Source of the DNA: Tetradesmus obliquus
Lineage: Eukaryota; Chlorophyta; Chlorophyceae; Sphaeropleales; Scenedesmaceae
Reading direction: 5' to 3'
Length of the DNA stretch: 64,000 nt
Assembly: GCA_030272155.1 (NCBI GenBank)
Contig: CP126200.1
Location: forward strand, 4,278,001-4,342,000
Position numbers and translations under genes: made by a program. This document shows positions 1 to 10,140 of the stretch, one piece after another; the stretch's first letter is position 1; each line of letters starts with the position of its first letter. A model generated the notes under the pieces. The model was not told where the DNA came from, did no database searches, and saw only the letters and a program-made list of their open reading frames with translations.

Positions 1-507
1 CAGCACAACAGGCAGCAGCACCAGCCAGGGCAGCTGTATGGCTTGCCTATTGAATCTTGGGTGCTGCCAGAGCAAAGCAGTACAGGACATGCACCTGGCC
101 TGCATGCAGGCAGTACAATTACAGGCAGCAGCCTCAGGCTTGATCCCCCCAGGACACCAGATGTAACAGCGCGCCAGTATGACAGAAGCCGAAGCAGTCA
201 CTACTGCAGCAGCGCTGGCATGGTGCGGCCAGCATCTGCGCCAGGCGTGCAGCGCGGCACAGCAGTGTGGATGTACAGCACCAGCAGCAGCAGCAAAGGC
301 AGCCAGATTGCAGACCAGCGCAGCGTGGCTGGTCATGTAGGCATGTCTTCTGGAAGTCACGGCAGCTTGTGGTATGAAGTGGTGCGTGAATGCCAGGCTG
401 AGGTTCTAGAGCAGGCGGTGCTGCTGTCGCAGACTGCGAGCGTGCGTGCTGAGTCGCGTGTGATGGCAGCTGCACTGCGCAGCAGCTGGGACCTGCTGCA
501 TGGCTGA
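1..507 (+). CDS. Gln-rich repeat-unit protein, C-terminal part of the left-most copy (partial)
   Basis: This is the 3' end of the first array copy, cut by the window edge. The reading frame is open from base 1 (CAG CAC AAC AGG) to the TGA at 505-507, and encodes the same C-terminus as the two complete copies. It includes one RPASAP motif and a final, less repetitive segment ending WDLLHG. Nothing distinguishes it from the corresponding parts of copies two and three. The upstream part, and whether this copy has a native 5' end, cannot be seen. Function unknown. Confidence 0.75.
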   Translation, partial: QHNRQQHQPGQLYGLPIESWVLPEQSSTGHAPGLHAGSTITGSSLRLDPPRTPDVTARQYDRSRSSHYCSSAGMVRPASAPGVQRGTAVWMYSTSSSSKGSQIADQRSVAGHVGMSSGSHGSLWYEVVRECQAEVLEQAVLLSQTASVRAESRVMAAALRSSWDLLHG

Positions 508-1165
508 GGTTCCGATCAGCTGTCAGTAGTAGATCCTTATGGTACAATTGATTTTTTTGCCAGATACTATGTGGCGTGTGGTGTGCAGTGCTGCATACTA
601 ATGCCTGGTTGTCACGAGCTGTGTCTGGCCTTGTCCCACAGACATCGGCATTGTGTTACCGGGAATCCTGCTTGTTATGCTGTTGCCGCATTGCAACAAA
701 CAACACGTTTGAGCATAGCGCTGGTAACATCCCGTTGCACTTCAATCTAACAAGCGTCGAGACTCTATTGATTACTGGGAAACCTGTGACATCGTGCTGT
801 GATGCAACTGAGTGCACGTCAGCAGCCAGGATATGGCTGACCAGCAAGTGCCTCCATAGGCCCGCTGATCCATTGGTTTGCAGCAGGGGTTGCTGTACTG
901 TCACTGCTGCCAGCTGCGCTCAACACCCGAGAAAATGTGACTATACAGCTCTGCAGGCCATGCCCTATTGTGCGGCACCGCAAGCCAACACCAGCTGGTC
1001 TGAACTAATAGCAGTGGCAGTAGCCCAACGGCAGTGGCCCAACACTGTGGCCCAAACAGGGATCAGAAAACAGTGGCCTGCAAGGAAAGCCTGTCACTCT
1101 TTGACTGCTGTGAACAACAGCTCTAGTGGAGTATTTGAAGTTGCCAGACCTCAAACAGCAGTGGA

Positions 1166-1507
1166 TCAGTGCGCTGTAGGCAACTTCGGCGGCATAGACT
1201 GTCTACGCTGCCGCTGCTGCTGCCCGGCCGCTGCTGCCCCACTCCCTGCTTCACCTGCAGGCTGCTTACTGCTAGTACTGCTGTTGCCAGTTACTGCCCT
1301 GCCACTTGCAAAGCGTGGGGAGGCGCCAAAGCCTCTGCTGCTGCTGCTGCTGCTGCTGCTTGCAGCCATTCCACGCTGCTGCCCAGGAGCTGCCAGTGCG
1401 CTCTTCGGTGGGCTAGGGACCTTGGCCGTGCCCTGCATACATTTGAAACGCAGCACCGTCCATCGTCGACGGCTTGTTTCAACGCATACATGCCATTTGA
1501 ACTGTGC
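1166..1507 (-). pseudogene. Orphan terminal exon of the IQ-motif gene, array copy 1
   Basis: Identical to the final exon (15239-15580) of the IQ-motif coiled-coil gene: the acceptor TACTACAG, then a 113-codon frame starting AQFKWHVCVE and ending LPTAH plus stop. In this unit the sequence upstream on the minus strand is antisense of the Gln-rich gene instead of the preceding IQ exons. The exon is therefore cut off from its gene by the array junction. Read straight through, the minus frame stays open from 2020 and makes an accidental 284-codon fusion frame. Confidence 0.7.
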
Positions 1508-2375
1508 CTGTAGTACCGCAACCAGCAGATGTTGCTGCCACAACAGGGCAGGTGCCAGAGACGCCAGCAGCATTCTCATGCAAGCAGCAGCAGGCAGCAC
1601 CATGGGTAGCAGATAGGCCAATGCGGGGCAGGCAGGTACTGCAGCCGGCAAATGAGCAAGTGCATCTGCAGCTGCAGCAAGGGCAGATTGATGCGGTGGA
1701 TCCATACAGCGAGCACCAGCAGATGTTGCTGCCACAACAGGGCAGGCAACAGCAGCAGCAGCTGCAAGAGAATTTTGAGCAGCAACGCAGACGCAGTAGC
1801 CAGCAGCAGCAGCAGCAGCCTCTGGTTGATGTTCTGCAGCAGGCCGCCAACAGCCCCGTTGCTGCCAGCCATGCACTGCTGTCTGCGCTGAACCCTCTGG
1901 AGTTTGTGCTGTGGCAGCAGCGGCAGCACCAGCGCACCTTGCTGGACAGGGCTTTGCATGCACTGACCAGCCTGCAGGCAGATGTGGACAATCTGCTTGC
2001 TGCAAGCACCAACCGCACACAGCCGGTGCAGCAGGTGGCGGCAGCAGCGCTCAGTGAGGCAGCCCAAGCCACGCTTGCTGGTGATCAGCAGGTGCTGATA
2101 GCAGATGACGCAGCACAACAGCAACAGCAGGGCTGGAGCATCAAGGCCGGCAGGTCGGATGAAGGCGGCCCTGCAACTCAGCAGCAGCAGCAGCAGCAGC
2201 AGGAGCAGGGCAGTCCCAGCACGACAGCAGCAGCGAGTGGCAGCAGCGACCTGGCTGCCTTTGAGCAGGAGCTGCTGCAGTGTGAGGCTGCTGCCCCTGG
2301 GCGGCGGCTGTCAGCAGAGACGATGCGGCAGTACTACACCGCACACGGCCTCTCCGAGGACGGCAAGCCGGCAGA

Positions 2376-2406
<31 letters not shown>

Positions 2407-2511
2407 AGGGTGGGAGATGTGCGGTATACAGATGATGGGGTGGGCAGCTTGGGCGGGCTAGGGCAGTCGGAGCAGGACGCTTCACAGCTGCCGAATGCGG
2501 TGCACATAACA

Positions 2512-2551
<40 letters not shown>

Positions 2552-3063
2552 CAGAGGCCGATGTGGATGACTTTGAGGCGCAGCTGCTGGCGCTGGAAGC
2601 GGCACAGCCTGGGCGGAGGCTGTCGGCAGATGAAGAGCAGCAGGCAGCCTGGCAGGAAGCTAGCGCAGGAGCATCCAGTGCAGAGCTTGCTGCTGATCTC
2701 CAGCAGCAGCAGCAGCAGCAGCAGGGTGATGGTGAGCTGGACAGTTTTGAGGCGGAGCTACTTGCTGCTGAGGCTGGAGAGCCGGGCAGGAGGCTGTCTG
2801 AGGAAGCTGCTGCTGCAGCTGCTGCTGCTGCTGCTGCTGACGTGGCATGGGCCCAAGCAGAGCCACAGCAGCATGCAGGTGTCACACTGGCAGCAGCGAC
2901 AAGGCATGGCGCAGGTGTGGCGAAAAGGGAGTCGACAGAACAGGTCAGCAGCAGCAGCACAGCACCAGCTGCAGATGCTGTTGCCGCACAGCGACCGCGC
3001 CTGTTGAAGTTCCAACTGCCAGGAGATGAGTGTGCGCCTGCCAGCAGTGGAGGAGGAGCAGCC

Positions 3064-3099
<36 letters not shown>

Positions 3100-6000
3100 A
3101 ATGGCCCGGCTATTGCCAGTGCTGCTGCACAGCAGCAGAATGAGCAGCAGCAGGAGCTAGGTGGCGAGGGAAAACAGGACGATGCAGCAGCAGCAGCAGC
3201 AGGTGGTGCAGATGAGGTTGATGAGTTTGAGGCGCAGCTGTTGAAGCTGGAGGCAGATGCAGCCGCAGCAGCTGGGATTGCGCTGCCGCTGCGTACTGCT
3301 GGCAGTGGCAGCAGCAGCTTCTGCAGCAGTGCCCAGGAGGCAGCAGCGCCAGCAATGAACATGCCTTCAAAGGCAGTGGCAGTCGCAGCAGCTGCTGGTT
3401 GCTTTGCTGCTGCCACCACTGACCAGGGGGATGCATTGCGGGAGCGTTCAAGCATTAGCGTCAGCAGCAGTGTTGATGACGGCAGCGATGACTTTGAGGC
3501 GATGATGCGAGCCAATGAAACAGCAGCACGGCAGGCAGCTGGGCATGGGGCAGCAGCCAATACTGAAGACAGGTGGTGGGAGGACAGCGCTCCAGACAAG
3601 GAGCAGCAGGATCAGCAGCAGCAGGGCACGCATTCACCAGCAGAGCAGCAGCAGCAGCTGCAGCAGGAGCAGCAGCAGGGTGACGCAGCTGCGCTGCATG
3701 GTGTGGTGGCACAGCAAGCTGCAGCTGCAGCTCTGCAGCAGGCTGTGTTGCCTGCCAAGCTGCTGCAGCACGTGATGCCAGCAGCGGAGGTCGCCCAGCA
3801 GCCGAATCCTGCAGGCGCTGCTGCTGTTGAAGGCCTCTCTCTCGCTGACAGCAATATTAGCAGCATCAGCATATGCAGCAGCCACCCTGAAGTAGTGTTG
3901 GAGTTTGGCAGGGTGGGCAGCATAGGCGATGATGCTGCAGGCCTTCCACTGTCACCTCGCACAGCTGCTAAGACAGGCATACAGGAGTTTGCCTGGATGG
4001 CTGCACAGACACACCAAGAGCAGCAAGACGAGCAGCAGGTGTGTCAGCAGCAGGAGGGGCGTCAGCAGCAGGTGGCACAGTTACTGCTGCCTTTAGCTGC
4101 AGAAGTGGCCAGCAGTCCTTCAGACAATGCAGAGCAGCAGCAGCAGCAGCAGCAGCAGCAACCAGTGCAAACATTGGCAGCAGCAGAGCAAGCAACTGCG
4201 GCGGAGTTGCAGGCACATCAGCTGCAGCCTGGTGAATACGATTTGGATGCTGCAGATGTGGTTGCTGCAGAGAGCATGCAATGCAATCGTGCTGGTAGCA
4301 GCGGCAGCCCTGGGGTTGCAGCAACAGCAGCAGCAGTGGTGGCAGCACCTGCCTCAGTAGACAGCACTGCCAAGCTCGCTGCTGTTGCACAGAGTGCTGC
4401 ACTACAAGAGGAGCTAGTTGATGATAGCAGCAGCAGCAGCATTGCCGAAGGGGCACCAAAGGTGCAGGTGCCTCAACAACAGCGGGCCCAGCCGCAGCAG
4501 CAGCAGCAAGGTGACCAAGTGCCAGAAGCACAGGGCAGCAGCGGCCCACAGTTGCAGGGAAATGCAGGCTTGCTGCTGCCAACAGCTGATGATGCTGGCA
4601 GCGAGGCAGTGACACCCAGGCTGCAGTGTGACCCGCCCCCGCAAGCTGCATTGGAAACAAGAGAAGCAGCAGCAGTAGAGGAGCAAGAGCTAGGTTGGCT
4701 GCAGCAGATGCAGGCCCTGCAGTTGCTGCAGCCCGATGAGACAGCCATGCAGCACCACGGGCAGGTTGCACCACCGCCAACAATAGGCGGCAAGCCTCAG
4801 TCCCCACAGGAGCAGCTGTGCATGGCCCAGAAACAACAACAGCAGCAGCAGCAGCAGCAGCAGCAAATACAGTCAAGCTCTGGAGCAGCACCGTCCTGCA
4901 GTACCGCTGAGCAGCAGGCTGCAGCAGGTCAGCCATTCAGCACAGTGGAAACAGCAGCAACAGAAACAGCAACAGCAGCAGCAGCAGTAGCAGGTGTTGC
5001 GAGCATCCCTGCTGTTGGCAGCAGAAGAAGGAGCGGCACTGGTAGCAACAGCAGCAGCAACAGCAGCAGGAGGAGCATCGGCACTGCAGCACCACTTGCA
5101 TCACCTCCACCAGGCAGCATGCAGGCTACAAGCAGTGCCACTCTGCAGCAGCAGCAGCAGCAGCAGCAGCAGGTGCAACAACAGCGTGTGTCAGCAGAGC
5201 AGCACATTAGTAGCAGCTGCCCAGGAAGCAGTGCATCTGCTGCCCACACAACACCGCTACCAGCAGCAGCAGCAGCAGCAGCATTGGGTGTGTCGGGCAC
5301 AACTCACCAAGACCCTGGCAACAGAACAGTTGGCAAGCAGCAGGGCAGCAGCAACAGCAGCTGCAGCAGCATGACTGTGCCAGTGCAGCCATGTGCAGCG
5401 CAGCTGGCAGGCGAGCTTGCAGCAAACTTGCATGACCAAGTCGGTGTGGACCTTGGCCGCCTTAACACAAACCTTTCGCTGGCAGAGAGCAGCTTCCTAA
5501 GCCTGCCTGGAGAGAGCCCGAGCATGTACGCTGCTGCTGGTGCTGGTGGAGTTGATGCTGAGGCCGCTTATCCAGCTCGCGTGTCAGCAATTGAGACAGC
5601 AGTGCATGTGGCAGTTGGCCAGGCTAGCAGTGTGATGCGTAGAGTGGCAGTTGCTGAGGCAGCTGCTGAGACTGCAGCTGCAGCAACAGAGTGTAGTCCG
5701 TGTGGGTCTGGTGCGCACCAGCATGCAGCGTCACGGCACTGTCAAACTGCAGCAGCTGATGAGGCATATGTACCAGGTGGTGGTGATGCAGCAACCTGCA
5801 GCAGCGCCCAGCACAGTGCGGCGGCAAGCAGCAAATGCTGCTGCGCTGGGAGCTGCTGCAGGCGTTGCCGTGAAAGCGCGCATTGTCAGCTTGCACAGAA
5901 CAGGAAGCTCATGCAGAACAGCAGCAGCGGATGCGGGTTGCAGCAGGGGACAGGCGCAGATGCATCAGCGCACCGCAGTGCTGCCGCTGCTCCTACCCCA

Positions 6001-6453
6001 GCTGGCCACAGAGGTATGCAGCTGCATGCCTTCAGCAGCATGGGGGCAGAAAGCAGCAGCAGTAGCATTGCAAGCACGACAAGCATCACCAGCAGCAGCA
6101 GCAGTGCCGTGTCTCTGGATGTGCAGCGCTTGCTGTGCCACCAGCAGCCATGTCCTGCACCCCGTGCATTGAATGAGCAGTTTGTACAGCAGTATCACAG
6201 CAAGGCCCCCACATCACCGCGCAAGCCGCACAGCAGCAGCAGCAGCAGCAGCAGCAAGCCAAGTGCTCACAGGCTTGTGAAGCAGCTGGCAGGTATTGAC
6301 AGCAAGTTGCAGCAGCTGGAGGCCCTGGTGCAGCAGGATGTGCAGGGTGAGCTGGACCTGCAGGCTGCGCTGCAGCGGCAGCAGCAGCAGCGCCGGCACC
6401 AACACCAGCAGGAGCTGCGGCTGCGGCAGGAACTGCAGGAGAGCAGCAGCCAG

Positions 6454-6514
<61 letters not shown>

Positions 6515-7542
6515 GGCAGCAGCAGCGGCAGTGGCAGCCCTGGGAGTGTGACGGTGCAGCTGAAGCGGACAGCGTCAACCTGGGCTGCACTGACACTCAT
6601 CCGCTCCCAAGAGCTGGGCGAGTTGACCTTGCAGAGCACATGCTGCGTCCAGCATCAGCGCCATGCTGCAGCCACTCCAGGGCCTATGTGCAGCGCCAGC
6701 AGCACCCAGCGAGTAGGTTTGCTGGATGTGGCAGCTGCACAGGTGCACACTTGGACACATATGGCAGCAGCCACTCTGCTGTGCATGGTTTCTGCAACTG
6801 TTCAGATGCAGCCGGGCGTTGTGCAGCAGGCACTAGAGTAGAGGCCAGGCCTTGGAGCAGTGGGCGCTTGCATGGCGGCTACCACAGCCGCAGCAGCAGC
6901 ACCTTCCTGGGGAACTACCCTGCTGCTGCACACATTAGTCCTTATCACGATGTTGGAGCTCATCAGCCAGTGCCAACAGAACACAGTGGCAGTGGCGGCA
7001 GCAGCAGTGCTTGCATAAGCAGCAGGGCATTTGAGCAGCACAACAGGCAGCAGCACCAGCCAGGGCAGCTGTATGGCTTGCCTATTGAATCTTGGGTGCT
7101 GCCAGAGCAAAGCAGTACAGGACATGCACCTGGCCTGCATGCAGGCAGTACAATTACAGGCAGCAGCCTCAGGCTTGATCCCCCCAGGACACCAGATGTA
7201 ACAGCGCGCCAGTATGACAGAAGCCGAAGCAGTCACTACTGCAGCAGCGCTGGCATGGTGCGGCCAGCATCTGCGCCAGGCGTGCAGCGCGGCACAGCAG
7301 TGTGGATGTACAGCACCAGCAGCAGCAGCAAAGGCAGCCAGATTGCAGACCAGCGCAGCGTGGCTGGTCATGTAGGCATGTCTTCTGGAAGTCACGGCAG
7401 CTTGTGGTATGAAGTGGTGCGTGAATGCCAGGCTGAGGTTCTAGAGCAGGCGGTGCTGCTGTCGCAGACTGCGAGCGTGCGTGCTGAGTCGCGTGTGATG
7501 GCAGCTGCACTGCGCAGCAGCTGGGACCTGCTGCATGGCTGA
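1504..7542 (+). CDS. Gln/Ala/Ser-rich low-complexity protein with five FE..LL modules, array copy 1
   Basis: A single open frame of 2,012 codons; I do not recognise the family. The frame opens at a GTG (1504) and the array junction lies at 1524/1525, so the first ~20 bases are antisense to an exon boundary of the neighbouring gene. The first in-frame ATG is at 1621. The native 5' end is therefore probably missing, or lies in an upstream exon outside this unit. Visible parts in order: five modules of the type DDFEAQLLALEA (starting near 2248, 2566, 2739, 3216 and 3484), three of which continue PGRRLS; long poly-Gln, poly-Ala and poly-Ser runs, the longest being 19 CAG codons at 6457-6513; a Cys cluster (CCCAGSCCRRC, ~5834-5866); a coiled-coil-like stretch (~6270-6450); and two RPASAP motifs (~6642, ~7258). 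It could be a scaffold or transcription-related protein, but that is speculation. The antisense frames show the same low complexity. Confidence 0.7.
1521..1746 (+). repeat. 32-bp direct repeat beside the array junction
   Basis: A 32-base sequence beginning ACCAGCAGATGTTGCTG occurs at 1521-1552 and again at 1715-1746; both are also present in the next unit, 7,035 bases on. The first occurrence spans the unit junction (1524/1525). The second lies in the Gln-rich gene, in a different reading frame, where it encodes HQQMLLPQQGR. The right-hand flank at 15597 shares only its first four bases. Confidence 0.8.
6457..6513 (+). repeat. Coding (CAG)19 tract
   Basis: Nineteen uninterrupted CAG codons encode poly-Gln within the coiled-coil-like C-terminal third of the Gln-rich protein. 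The tract is repeated in the next unit. It is the longest of many CAG runs in the frame. Other runs (the Gln run near 2515-2550, the Ala run near 3067-3099, the Ser run near 6234-6257) differ in length by one codon between units, so these microsatellites are the fastest-changing part of the unit. Confidence 0.9.
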
Positions 7543-8200
7543 GGTTCCGATCAGCTGTCAGTAGTAGATCCTTATGGTACAATTGATTTTTTTGCCAGAT
7601 ACTATGTGGCGTGTGGTGTGCAGTGCTGCATACTAATGCCTGGTTGTCACGAGCTGTGTCTGGCCTTGTCCCACAGACATCGGCATTGTGTTACCGGGAA
7701 TCCTGCTTGTTATGCTGTTGCCGCATTGCAACAAACAACACGTTTGAGCATAGCGCTGGTAACATCCCGTTGCACTTCAATCTAACAAGCGTCGAGACTC
7801 TATTGATTACTGGGAAACCTGTGACATCGTGCTGTGATGCAACTGAGTGCACGTCAGCAGCCAGGATATGGCTGACCAGCAAGTGCCTCCATAGGCCCGC
7901 TGATCCATTGGTTTGCAGCAGGGGTTGCTGTACTGTCACTGCTGCCAGCTGCGCTCAACACCCGAGAAAATGTGACTATACAGCTCTGCAGGCCATGCCC
8001 TATTGTGCGGCACCGCAAGCCAACACCAGCTGGTCTGAACTAATAGCAGTGGCAGTAGCCCAACGGCAGTGGCCCAACACTGTGGCCCAAACAGGGATCA
8101 GAAAACAGTGGCCTGCAAGGAAAGCCTGTCACTCTTTGACTGCTGTGAACAACAGCTCTAGTGGAGTATTTGAAGTTGCCAGACCTCAAACAGCAGTGGA

Positions 8201-8542
8201 TCAGTGCGCTGTAGGCAACTTCGGCGGCATAGACTGTCTACGCTGCCGCTGCTGCTGCCCGGCCGCTGCTGCCCCACTCCCTGCTTCACCTGCAGGCTGC
8301 TTACTGCTAGTACTGCTGTTGCCAGTTACTGCCCTGCCACTTGCAAAGCGTGGGGAGGCGCCAAAGCCTCTGCTGCTGCTGCTGCTGCTGCTGCTTGCAG
8401 CCATTCCACGCTGCTGCCCAGGAGCTGCCAGTGCGCTCTTCGGTGGGCTAGGGACCTTGGCCGTGCCCTGCATACATTTGAAACGCAGCACCGTCCATCG
8501 TCGACGGCTTGTTTCAACGCATACATGCCATTTGAACTGTGC
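8201..8542 (-). pseudogene. Orphan terminal exon of the IQ-motif gene, array copy 2
   Basis: Second detached copy of the IQ gene's last exon, the same sequence as at 1166-1507 and 15239-15580. Only the right-most copy is next to the rest of the gene. It is still a perfect match, so it was copied with the unit and has not diverged. It could act only as a 3' UTR or antisense element for the Gln-rich gene in the unit to its left. Confidence 0.7.
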
Positions 8543-9410
8543 CTGTAGTACCGCAACCAGCAGATGTTGCTGCCACAACAGGGCAGGTGCCAGAGACGCC
8601 AGCAGCATTCTCATGCAAGCAGCAGCAGGCAGCACCATGGGTAGCAGATAGGCCAATGCGGGGCAGGCAGGTACTGCAGCCGGCAAATGAGCAAGTGCAT
8701 CTGCAGCTGCAGCAAGGGCAGATTGATGCGGTGGATCCATACAGCGAGCACCAGCAGATGTTGCTGCCACAACAGGGCAGGCAACAGCAGCAGCAGCTGC
8801 AAGAGAATTTTGAGCAGCAACGCAGACGCAGTAGCCAGCAGCAGCAGCAGCAGCCTCTGGTTGATGTTCTGCAGCAGGCCGCCAACAGCCCCGTTGCTGC
8901 CAGCCATGCACTGCTGTCTGCGCTGAACCCTCTGGAGTTTGTGCTGTGGCAGCAGCGGCAGCACCAGCGCACCTTGCTGGACAGGGCTTTGCATGCACTG
9001 ACCAGCCTGCAGGCAGATGTGGACAATCTGCTTGCTGCAAGCACCAACCGCACACAGCCGGTGCAGCAGGTGGCGGCAGCAGCGCTCAGTGAGGCAGCCC
9101 AAGCCACGCTTGCTGGTGATCAGCAGGTGCTGATAGCAGATGACGCAGCACAACAGCAACAGCAGGGCTGGAGCATCAAGGCCGGCAGGTCGGATGAAGG
9201 CGGCCCTGCAACTCAGCAGCAGCAGCAGCAGCAGCAGGAGCAGGGCAGTCCCAGCACGACAGCAGCAGCGAGTGGCAGCAGCGACCTGGCTGCCTTTGAG
9301 CAGGAGCTGCTGCAGTGTGAGGCTGCTGCCCCTGGGCGGCGGCTGTCAGCAGAGACGATGCGGCAGTACTACACCGCACACGGCCTCTCCGAGGACGGCA
9401 AGCCGGCAGA

Positions 9411-9441
<31 letters not shown>

Positions 9442-9546
9442 AGGGTGGGAGATGTGCGGTATACAGATGATGGGGTGGGCAGCTTGGGCGGGCTAGGGCA
9501 GTCGGAGCAGGACGCTTCACAGCTGCCGAATGCGGTGCACATAACA

Positions 9547-9589
<43 letters not shown>

Positions 9590-10101
9590 CAGAGGCCGAT
9601 GTGGATGACTTTGAGGCGCAGCTGCTGGCGCTGGAAGCGGCACAGCCTGGGCGGAGGCTGTCGGCAGATGAAGAGCAGCAGGCAGCCTGGCAGGAAGCTA
9701 GCGCAGGAGCATCCAGTGCAGAGCTTGCTGCTGATCTCCAGCAGCAGCAGCAGCAGCAGCAGGGTGATGGTGAGCTGGACAGTTTTGAGGCGGAGCTACT
9801 TGCTGCTGAGGCTGGAGAGCCGGGCAGGAGGCTGTCAGAGGAAGCTGCTGCTGCAGCTGCTGCTGCTGCTGCTGCTGACGTGGCATGGGCCCAAGCAGAG
9901 CCACAGCAGCATGCAGGTGTCACACTGGCAGCAGCGACAAGGCATGGCGCAGGTGTGGCGAAAAGGGAGTCGACAGAACAGGTCAGCAGCAGCAGCACAG
10001 CACCAGCTGCAGATGCTGTTGCCGCACAGCGACCGCGCCTGGTGAAGTTCCAACTGCCAGGAGATGAGTGTGCGCCTGCCAGCAGTGGAGGAGGAGCAGC
10101 C

Positions 10102-10140
<39 letters not shown>

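Noticed and set aside
576-1616. 346-codon plus frame between Gln-rich copies (also at 7611 and 14649)
   Set aside because: Cys/Thr-rich without motifs, overlapping the antisense IQ exon. It starts in the 3' flank of the Gln-rich gene and looks like chance openness in GC-rich DNA.
1166-2020. 284-codon minus-strand frame (and its twin at 8201-9055)
   Set aside because: It joins the orphan IQ exon to antisense of the Gln-rich gene across the array junction. It exists only because CAG runs read as Leu/Ala on the other strand.
2334-3599. 421-codon minus-strand frame with poly-Ala and poly-Cys runs (twin at 9369-10640)
   Set aside because: It is the shadow of the Gln-rich gene. Poly-Cys and poly-Ala are what CAG/GCT runs give in antisense, and no domain is visible.
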